Source of the DNA: Aurifilum marmelostoma
Lineage: Eukaryota > Ascomycota > Sordariomycetes > Diaporthales > Cryphonectriaceae
Reading direction: 5' to 3'
Length of the DNA stretch: 64,000 bases
Assembly: GCA_027559495.1 (NCBI GenBank)
Contig: JAMXSV010000003.1
Coordinates: 62,001-126,000 of the forward strand
Position 1 is the first letter of the stretch; each line of letters opens with the position of its first letter. A program made the translations under genes and the position numbers. Below the pieces are notes generated by a model. It did not search any database. It worked only from the letters and a program-made list of their open reading frames with translations, and had not been told where the DNA came from. Positions 55,824 to 64,000 of this stretch are shown here, in pieces.

Positions 55824-57592
55824 ACGCCTCCTCTCTTCCAACCACTGTACAAAGTCAGCAATGATGCTGCAGAGGCTCGAGGGGCTTTTTATTAGGGGAT
55901 GAGCCACAGCTTGGTGGTGTTGTCGTTTCGTGCTTGGGTCGATACTGACTGGACTGGGTCATTCAACTCAAACAAAAAGGGGCGAGATGATAGAAGTGGT
56001 GCGGGGGGTGCTGCGTGCCTCGGACGGTCTCTTCCATGTTACTGTCGTGGCATCCAGTTCTCAGGTCGTGGTCTGGGTTTTGGAGCATGCCTGGCGTTAG
56101 TGATACTCGTCTGGTTGGCTTCTAGACCCTCCATTGTAATTTACAAGACGTTCTCATCAGTTCTCTCTCTTGCGGTGGTGTCTTTTTCTTTGCAATGTTT
56201 CTAGCCTGCACAGGTAGTGAGTGATGTTTCCTTGGCGATCTGCGTCCACTGCATACGGCAATAGACTATCCCGCAATCATATGTGCCTCCTTATTGCCTC
56301 ACGACATGGTTAACGCCTGCAAGTCAGGTTCAGAGTGTGAGCGATCCTATCAAGACGATGGTTGGTCTGTTCGTTGTGTGAAAATGTGCTTATGCCTCAT
56401 GATCCTTAATTCCACATTCAACCGACCGATCATGATATAATATATCCCTTGGCACTTCAGACTCGCAAAAGCCATGAGTGTCCGTTCTGCCTAAGGACGT
56501 CTCAGTGCAAAATGAACAACCTTAGCACCGCATCCCCACATGTCCCTTCTGCCATGTTACGTTTTCAGCTCGGCCAGCCGTGTTTTCCATCCAGGCGTCG
56601 ATGTTCCATTTCCACTTCTTTTCGTTGCGATGTCCACATTGCCAATCTGGCGAAAGGATCGAAGTCTGCCGGCATGAAGGTTGACGTGGATGCCAATGAA
56701 GGGTTATGACATAACAATATTCTTCATGAACAATGCAAGTGACAAGCACTTGTCTACCAAGGATATGAGAACTTCCCATGGGTCTGGGTCTGGGTTGCCC
56801 CGCTCACACACTTATGACAGATCAGATGCCTAGGTACTTGACCAGAGCTATACAAGCATCACCTAACACCTAGACCCGCAATATCTCAATCCGCAGATAT
56901 GTCACAGGAAGGGTCAGGTTCCAAAATAGAAAGGCACCTAAAAGGGATTGCACTTCAACCATGAGAAAAGCAGAAAAGCAGCTTTGCAGTTGTTTACTAC
57001 TTCACTTGAATAGGATGCCCTAATGAATGCTCAATTCACCTTAATTACAACACAATTAAAATTGGGTAATTATCTAGATGATCAAAAAAACGAATTCGTG
57101 TAGATTCTAGCTTTGACCACTGGATAAAGCTTTGGCAACGGATTGCTCATCTCTAGATGATTCATGATATCATAAAAAATGATTCCTGAGACACCCTAGC
57201 CTCTTGCTGGATTACGAGACAGAGCATGCCATGAAAAACACGGGTAATATCAGCTGCAAATTGCTAATGTGTACAATTTACCTTGCCCTTGAAATTATTC
57301 TAAGAAAGGAAAACAGTTTGATTTGAAGTTATTGGATTGGAGGAAAGCCCTCAACAGATTGAAAAGTACCTAGGTAGATATGCATTGTCGTGCAGTACAT
57401 AGCTTGAAGGAATTATATACTAATTACTGATATGACTCCTTCCTGCATGGCCGCGATACTGATTAGAAAGGCCCACGAATGTGGAGAGAAGAGAAGAGAT
57501 TTGCAAAAATACGAAGAGAAACCTTGCCAAGTGTGTGGGAAGACGGTCGAGCGTTGGCAGTCTGGTGTGCAGTAGTAAGTCTCGGGCCAATA
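55824..57592. other. 1.8-kb intergenic region
   Basis: Carrier 3' UTR, then sequence that turns AT-rich from about 56.9 kb. Frames of up to about 100 codons do not resemble known proteins. No repeat or RNA gene recognised. Confidence 0.6.
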
Positions 57593-58255
57593 TCAGCCTA
57601 CCATGCTTGAAGATTCGAAACAAGCGCCACCATTGACCCCGTAACCGCCTAACTCGGAGGGCTTCTCCGTAATGGGGACATTACAGTCGGCATATGCGAC
57701 AATGACATTCCAACCCCACTGGGTGAACTGCTGGCCGGACATGATCTTCTGGTGAATCGAGTTACCGCTCGCGCTGGTCATGCAGCAGCCCGACAGAACT
57801 AGGTCTCCGACGGCACTGACTTGATCGCCTGTGACAGTCAGCTCATGGTTGTTATCCTGACAGGTTTGTTAGTAATCTGTATTGTCGTAGTTTGTTCTCG
57901 GTGGTTTTTGACGGATCAGGCACTGCGTAAACCTTTGTACGACCCTCTCGGAGTTACTTACATTGCAGACATAGACGCCACTTGTATCCCAGCACTGAAC
58001 ACGATTGCATCCGTGAGCAGCGACAGTATACTGGCGATTTTTGAGGTCACCCTCTCCTAGTTTGTGGACGAGCTGGGTTGCCATGGAGCCGTCCGCATTT
58101 GCGAAGTTGCCACAGTAGTTCATGCCACTGACTGCGCCTGAGCGTATATCGACGGCGGGGGCGAGCAGATCGTGGGTTGGACCCCTAGTAGGACTGGCCG
58201 CGACCAGGACAAAGGCTTCTGTAACAAGGGGAACAACTTTAGTAAGGATTTTCAT
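57593..58255 (-). CDS. Small secreted Cys-containing protein
   Basis: Predicted secreted protein of 185 residues. Minus-strand exons are 58255-57962 and 57856-57593; the 105-bp intron has GTAAGT, a CTAAC branch-like sequence and GTCAG, and the join gives WDTSGVYVCNDNNHELTV. The signal peptide covers about residues 1-20 (MKILTKVVPLVTEAF). The mature part has VSGMNYCGNFANADGS, GEGDLKNRQYTV, CNRVQCWDTSGVYVC and SGCCMTSASGN, with Cys pairs likely forming disulfides, and WNVIVAYADCNV near the C-terminus. Similar small secreted proteins are common in plant- and insect-associated ascomycetes and in saprobes; function is not known. No enzyme motif is visible. It is isolated from other genes. Confidence 0.85.
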
Positions 58256-59643
58256 GGTCTGTTCGGCTGGTGTCTTTGGGAGACTCGAGGTGTGTATGAC
58301 TAGGTTGATATCAGAAGTGATGTAATTACTGTTATTGCAGACAATACTGAAGAGACTCAGGCATAATATTAAGGGAAAATACGAGGGCGATTATGCTATA
58401 TATCCACCTGTGCTGGAAGGACTTTGAGCGTGAAATTGAGGGCCGCCCGCGCTCAAAGAGGCGGTTCAGCTGCTGAAACGCCCTTTTTTTCGGCTGCAAG
58501 AAGGCAGGCACAATGAAGCTTTGGTAGGCACCCTTTGCTGCAGGAGCAGCCACGAGGTTTACTGTGACCCCCTCTCGCTAAACGGCCTTTATGAGGAGCT
58601 CTAAAAACGGCATCTTTGCCGCGGCGACCCATGGCTTTGACATCATCAGGCTTGAGGGAAAGTAATGGTTGAAGTTTCATGTACAAATACCAGGTGCCAC
58701 AAATCATTCACCTTGGTTAAAAAATTGATGACAGGGTCCTTTGAAATCAAAAGTCTTGATTGATTTATAATGACTTTAGTATTGAGCCATGCCCTGTAAC
58801 CCATGCCAACGTGAGTCATGGTCTTGATGATAACAATATGTATACCATATATTTCAAGATGTGTATATATGTGCATTTTTATGCATATGCATAATCGTGC
58901 CTGTGCTTGTGTGCGAGTGTGTGTACTTCACAGTACATATATCATATTTTATAATATGACTGGGAGACGATATCGGTCGTGACTGCAAATCTGTGGTTCT
59001 GACCCCTGAGGAACTGAAAAAGGACCCTCCCCCCCCCCCCGGGGCTGGCATATTAAGCTCAGCGACCACTTCTCAAACTGCAGTGGGCTCATTGGCCCCT
59101 GTCCGAGCTTCTGCACCTTCTGAGTCTAGCGGCCAAGGCATACGGCACACCAAAGCAGCAGCAGCAGGTTAGTTCAGCAAGGTCGCAAGTACTTGGTAGA
59201 TTGTAGTTAGCCCGTAATCTTGCAGGCTTGCCAGTCTAGTCTCCTCTTTTCTAAGCACATTCCCTTCGCTCTCTCCCTCCAAGAACCTACGGGTGAGATT
59301 GACTTTTGGGGATGTCTTGCGCCCTCCTGCCAGCAACATATATCTCTGAGTGGCCCAGTGTGGTTGCGATCATGCTCTGAGGTGCTGGCTCAGCGGGTCG
59401 GCTGAGAGGGGCCACTGCACATCTCGACCAAAAGGTTGTCGTCCGGTTAGTTGGTCGAGGTGCGGTCTTGCCTCAGCAGTAAGCATTTGAGGTGGAGGGC
59501 GAAGACGGTGGAGGAGGAGGAAGGACACGAAGAGGAAGAGGAGGACCATGAGGTGGTGCAGCCAGTGGCTTGACACGCAGAACGGGATTCAAAAGACACG
59601 AATAGAGAAACAACAAGAAGAAGAAGAAACATTCAGGCCCAAC
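58256..59643. other. 1.4-kb intergenic region with C12 run
   Basis: No gene seen. Contains a TG-rich microsatellite-like patch at about 58906-58926 and a C12 run (59029-59040) followed by GGGG. The 3' part (59.2-59.6 kb) is the promoter and leader of the BTB-domain gene and includes purine-rich GAGGAGGAGGA-type sequence at about 59511-59546. Confidence 0.55.
59029..59040. repeat. C12 homopolymer
   Basis: Twelve C residues directly followed by four G residues, between genes. One of several long C or G runs in this window; length may be uncertain. Confidence 0.9.
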
Positions 59644-61543
59644 ATGTCGGACGGACGATCCTCCAACAGTAACACCCCGGCGGCGGGAGATCTCGCGCAA
59701 AATCATCACCATCGTCATCCGCCTCCTCAACTCACCGCCGGACCATCCATCAAGCCGCATACCAAGATACCTGAGATTCTCCCTCATGAGCGCGTTTTCC
59801 CCATCCAGATCGGCTCTGAGCTGTTTAAGCTCTCGGGCGCCTCTATCTCCTCGGACGGTACGTCCTCTTGAAGCCACATCTTCACCATCATCATCATCGT
59901 CATCATAATCACCACCTTTCCGCGAGCAGCGTTATATAACGTTGCTGACAAATTCTGCTCTGACCTGGTTTCCCCGTCTCACCACTCACCCATACATACC
60001 CATAGACAGAGCTACTCGCCTCTATTGCCTGCCACCCCATGATATCTTGCTGTTTTGCCTCTTTGCTGACCTCCCCTCCCTTCAGCGCCGTCATATTTCT
60101 CCCAGTACTTCCTCTGCCAGATCAGACAGGCCGAGCAAAATGGCCACGACCCTGCTACCGCCATCCGCACACTCTATATTGACCGCGACCCGGTGACCTT
60201 TCGGGACATTTCGCTGCACCTTCAGGGCTACCACGTCTCACCGCGCGACGGCACCCACTTTGTGCGCCTCTTTGCCGACGCGCAGTTCTACACCCTGCCC
60301 AGGCTCATCTCTCAGCTCCACGAGGAGAGCATCTTCATGTCCATCGGCCACCACGAGTTCCAGATCCCGCGCGATCTCTTCTCCGACCCGGGCAACTCGC
60401 CCAACTTCTTCAGCCTGGGCTTTGCCATCTTCTTCTCGGACCCCTCCGACCTCTTTCCCGGCCTCGACCGCGAGGGCCTCATCCGTCCTCCTTCCATCCT
60501 CCCGCCTTGCGTCCCAGGTCGCAGCGCCGAGGTCTTTGCCGAGCTGCTCCACCTGCTTAGGGGCTACCCACTCCAGATTCGCAGCGACGAGCACCGCGCC
60601 ACCCTGCTCAGGGATTGCCGCTACTTCAACTTCCGCGGCCTCGAGCAGCGCCTCATTCCACATGTCCGTGCCTTCAACCAATTCCGAGGCCGCGACGAGA
60701 TCGCCCTGCGCCTTGAGGATATCCTCAAGAGCGGCGTCAGCGTCATCCCTGACCCGCTCTGCCGCTCCCCCCTCTCCCTCCTTGTCCTCTCCTGCCGCCC
60801 AGCAACAGCAGCACAGGGCAGGGGGTTCCGATCCGGCCCCAGGTTGGGTCCACTACGCCAGGCCTTTTGTCGATCACCGCTCAGCTGAGCTGATCCTCGA
60901 GGTCGGCGGCGAAAATATGCGCCTACATTTCCAGGCCCCAGGTGACACCGGCATGCGCGTTGAGTTCTTCCGCGACGGCCGCGTCCGCCTGACTAAGCTG
61001 TTTGAGGTCATCGCCAGCAAGCTAAACCTACCGCCCACCACCCAACCCCTGGGCTTGCTGATGAAGTCTGGCGGGGCATCGAGCCAGCCTCCGACGCCAG
61101 GAAACACGCCGCTGAGCGATGACTGGGTCAAGTGTGAGATCCCGCCCGAGACGGCCATCACTCTAGATGGGAGGAAGTACACAGGGCACAGAGCGACAAC
61201 AACAGGACAAAATGGGGTCGGCGAGAGCCAAGGGTCCACAGCTTGGACAGCCCCGACAGCCGATATGACGAACAACGTCGGGATGAGCGTGGGCTCTCCA
61301 ACCGGGATAGCGGACTTGTCGCTGTACCCATCGAGGAAACGCAAGAGGCTGGATGATGACGACCTCAACGGCATGGGTATCTTAGAGGGGTACTGGACCT
61401 TGAAAACGGCACAGTGGAGGCTACGGATACAGAGCGTGGGAAATGGGCGGACCAGTGTCGAGTGCGTGCTGGTTGCTGTCAAGATGAACGCCTTGAGTGG
61501 TGAGCACGCGAGAAACGAGGCCAGATCCTTCTTGATGGGTTGA
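59644..61543 (+). CDS. BTB/POZ-domain protein, frameshifted as read
   Basis: Fungal BTB-domain protein, about 556 residues if the frameshift is disregarded. Exons are 59644-59857 and 60086-61543; the 228-bp GT-AG intron joins GASISSD to APSYFSQYFLCQIRQAEQ. The first part has a His/Pro-rich start and the BTB segment VFPIQIGSELFKLSGASI, FLCQIRQAEQNGHDP, LYIDRDPVTFRDISLHLQGY. After the BTB fold a long region continues (LKSGVSVIPDP). The frame then breaks at a run of six C residues, 60767-60772: the upstream frame runs on to a late stop with no homology, while a frame one base later begins WVHYARPFVDHRSAELILEVGG, then KLFEVIASKLNLPPTTQPLG, all family-like, and ends SFLMG. One C too many explains this, as a sequencing slip or a real mutation. 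Nuclear basic KRKRLDDDD patch suggests a DNA-associated or adaptor role. Confidence 0.82.
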
Positions 61544-61988
61544 GAGTGTAGTGCGCACTGCAAGTCATTGTGAGATCGGACAAGAGAATTGATGCACAAG
61601 TCGCAAATGTTACAGCAGACTCCTTTTTCTGGATAACAGACACTATACAATATATCATTCACCCTCTGCTTTTTGATCCTACGGGCTGTGACCCAACAAG
61701 TAATAATGAAGTGAGAGAGAGAGAGAGCGGGAGAAAAGGAGAAGAAATCCAACCTTCGCTGGCTTCTTACAAATAAATACATCATCCAAACCCCAGCGCC
61801 TAGCCAATGATTGTCCACCTCCATCATCACCAACGCCCGAAAAATGCTGTACAGAGGCATCTACCAAGAGCAACTCCGACATGAATAGTAGCGCGCATAA
61901 TAAACACACCAGGGTACGGCCTCTGTACAAAAAAGTAACACAACAAGGCAACATCATGAGCCATATGGCCAAGGCGTCAACAAGATGC
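61544..61988. other. Intergenic between converging genes
   Basis: 3' regions of the BTB gene (plus) and the coiled-coil gene (minus). Contains an (AG)n run at about 61713-61727. No gene seen. Confidence 0.6.
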
Positions 61989-63976
61989 TTATGACCCCAG
62001 TCTCCCCTTCCTACCTGCAGGTGCGCTCATCTGTCTTCTCTCGACACCTTTCATCATGCCCTTGTGCGGTGTGGCAGCCGCTCCGCTCTTAGCACGGCCG
62101 CGTCGTTCACGAATCTTGGCCAGCGCCTGTTCTCTTGTCATGGTCGGAGTCAGGGCAGGATTGTTGACGTCCCAGCTCGGCGCGCTGTCATCTGCCACCC
62201 GTCCCCGCGACGGGGTCCGCTGCATTGCCAATAGCTTCTGCGCCATGCTCGGTTCCGAAGTCTCCTCGCGCAGTGGCACTGTCGTGGTTGTTGTGGATGT
62301 CTGATAGAAAGAGGTCGTGGTGTGTGGGCGGGAGTTGAAGAATGTCTTGAAAGGATATTGTTCTTGGACCATGTCGATGTTGGGGTCCTGTACTTGGAGG
62401 GGCGTGCGTGCCGGTTGGGACTGAGAGAAGCCCTCGCTCCGGGTCTTCGCCACACTCATTCTCTTGACTTCGGCAACAGAAGGTATTCGCTTGTTCAGCA
62501 TGTTGGGAGCGTTGACGTCTGCCATCGGGGCGATCTGGTGGTGCGACGCGCTCAGGAGCGACGCCAGAGACGCCCTCTCTGGCCCCACGGCTGCGAAGGA
62601 TGGTGGTTCGATGGACGGTGTGCGCGAGTACCGTTCTGGTACCTGACGGTCCTCCTTCCGTGTGGCAGCGGCGTCCTCCATCACCGTATCGCCGTCCTGC
62701 ACCTGTCGGTGCTGCCCGCGCGTCTTCTCCTCGTTCAGGTTTCTCCTCTCTATAGCCTCTGCCTCCTCTGTGGACACCGTCTGGAAAGTCCCCAGGTCCG
62801 GCAGGAAGATGGTGGCCCTGCGCTCCTCTTTATGCTCGATCCTTCTCGGCTTTGCTGGCTGGGGCAAGGAATGAGCAGACGTCTCACGTGGTAGTGGAGG
62901 GATTGTCGCTTTCTCACTAAGAATCATGCGGTCAGACGGGTCTGCCAGAGGGGCAGGCTCGCCCCGCTTCTGGCGCTTGGGACTGAGCAAGGCCATGCTA
63001 GAACGCGGCCGCTTCTTCATGCAGGAGCATGCATGGAGCCGACACTCGGCCTCGAGGTATTCGATGTGGTCGTTCGCGCGGTCAGCACGCTGCTTCTCCC
63101 ACTGCCAGAGCCGCGAGAGCTCCTCGATCTCGGCCTCGCTTGCTGCAGACGACTTAACCTCGGCGAGAGACAGCGAAGACACCCTGGAGCCGGTCTTGCT
63201 GGGGCTGGCAAACTCATCATCCTCATCTTCCTTGTTGTTGGACGCCGGTAGGGGCAGTCTCCCCTCGGCGGCGATGCGGGCGACGTCCTCCTCGGTCTTG
63301 GCCAGGCTCTTGAAGGCGTCACGCTCCTGCTCAACGACCTTGATCCGGTCGAGGGCCTGTTCAAGCTCGGAGCGGCTCTTTTCCAGCTGCTCCTGCAGGC
63401 CGACCAGGTTGTACCTGGCCTGGAAGGCCTCCTGCTCGCGGTTGAGGCTGCGCTCCTTCTCCCGCTGTAAGGTCTCCTCGGCGGACTTCTGGGCGGCGCG
63501 GGCGGTCTTGAGCTCTTCCTGCAGCTTCACGATAACACTCTGGCTCTTGAAGGTCTCCTTGCGCGTGCGGCGGATCTCCTTCTCCCAGAGAGCTTGTGTG
63601 TGCGCGTGGGTCTCTTTTGCGCGGCCATAACTTTCCTGCAAACAGACCACAAGTGACGATTAGGAATTCCCATGTCTTCAACAACATTAGCTCATGTGGA
63701 GGGTATGTGACATACCATGACCGTCTCCAGCCTCTCACCAACTCGCCTCTCGCGCTCCTTGCCCTCCTCGACCTGTCTTCGTAGCGCGCGCACCTCATCC
63801 TTGTAGCGGCGAGCCTCCTCCTCTGCGGCCTCGCGGCCCAGCGCAGCACGCTTCAGAGCAGCATCGGCGGCCTTGCGCTCGAGCTTGTTGTTCTGGACGG
63901 CGGCGAGTGTGTTGAACTGGTTGATCTTATCACTGACGGAGCTGTCGCGCGAGTGGCCATGGCGGGAGGGCGACAT
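61989..63976 (-). CDS. Coiled-coil protein, spindle-pole-body formation type (SNAD-like), 5' end possibly beyond window
   Basis: Long coiled-coil protein, 635 residues as modelled. Minus-strand exons are 63976-63716 and 63635-61989; the GTATGT...GCAG intron joins ERLETVM to ESYGRAKETHAHTQALWEKE. The start MSPSRHGHSRDSSVSDKINQ and the coiled-coil ALKRAALGREAAEEEARRYK resemble what I recall of the Aspergillus nidulans spindle-pole-body formation protein SNAD; this is from memory. Heptad-rich helix spans residues about 30-260. Then come EIEELSRLWQWEKQRADRAN, a small Cys patch (HACSCMKKRPRSS), a basic stretch and a disordered C-terminus with short conserved pieces (MLNKRIPSVAEVKRM, FKTFFNSRPH, NPALTPTMTREQALAKIRE). 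Upstream of 63976 the frame stays open to the window edge, so the true start may lie outside. Confidence 0.82.
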
Positions 63977-64000
63977 GCCACCGTGAGCAGAGATGTTGGA

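Noticed and set aside
55248..55907. 219-codon minus-strand frame
   Set aside because: Antisense of the highly codon-biased ADP/ATP carrier exon 5; no family resemblance.
60874..61860. 328-codon minus-strand frame
   Set aside because: Antisense of the BTB-domain gene's C-terminal half; composition and lack of motifs mark it as a shadow.
62926..63630. 234-codon plus-strand frame rich in Ser and Arg
   Set aside because: Antisense of the coiled-coil gene; its low complexity mirrors the Glu/Lys-rich coiled coil.
1..64000. CRISPR array, bacterial operon or prophage
   Set aside because: Spliced eukaryotic genes throughout; no regularly spaced repeats or bacterial-type gene packing.

Overview
The window looks like nuclear DNA from a filamentous ascomycete (Pezizomycotina). 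Genes carry short GT-AG introns of about 50-350 bp, mostly with GTRAGT-type donors. Recognisable fungal genes include the PIG-A/GPI3 GPI-anchor glycosyltransferase, the nucleolar helicase DBP6, RPS5, RPS25, a mitochondrial ADP/ATP carrier and a coiled-coil protein resembling fungal spindle-pole-body formation proteins. The style of the conserved proteins suggests Eurotiomycetes, but no single feature proves the class. All protein families were recognised by eye; no database search was run.

The left half (about 1-25 kb) is gene-poor and accessory. It holds a secreted BBE-type FAD oxidase (677-2506), an O-methyltransferase pseudogene (3127-4476), a standalone histidinol-dehydrogenase homologue (5213-6645), a PEP mutase/isocitrate-lyase superfamily enzyme (7290-8595, minus), a DUF1275 membrane protein (11596-12577) and a Ure2-like glutathione S-transferase with an apparent one-base frameshift (17155-18166, minus). 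Long AT-rich stretches without convincing genes lie between them (12.6-17.1, 18.2-20.0 and 20.3-25.3 kb). Oxidase, broken methyltransferase, dehydrogenase and lyase together look like the remains of a specialised-metabolism or catabolic neighbourhood.

The middle (25-31 kb) has a 1421-residue secreted, Ser/Gly-rich multidomain surface protein and a small GPI-anchor-type protein.

The right half (about 31.9-64 kb) is gene-dense core genome: PIG-A and DBP6 (divergent); a broken EXD1-like 3'-5' exonuclease gene; a GH2 glycosidase; an alkyltransferase-like DNA repair protein (Trp in place of the reactive Cys); a histidine phosphatase; a degenerate Arf-like GTPase with a long C-terminal extension; a NAPE-PLD-type metallo-beta-lactamase-fold hydrolase; an SDR reductase; RPS5 and RPS25 (divergent, sharing a promoter); the ADP/ATP carrier; a small secreted protein; a BTB-domain protein with an apparent one-base frameshift; and the coiled-coil protein running to the right edge.

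I did not find a clearly new multi-gene system. The best leads are the standalone histidinol-dehydrogenase neighbourhood, the Arf-like protein whose nucleotide-binding motifs are all eroded, and the large secreted protein. Structural oddities are two GC-AG introns (GST and PIG-A), two single-base expansions at six-base homopolymers that break otherwise good genes, an in-frame amber codon in the EXD1-like gene, a 22-nt microexon in the carrier gene and several long C/G homopolymers between genes.
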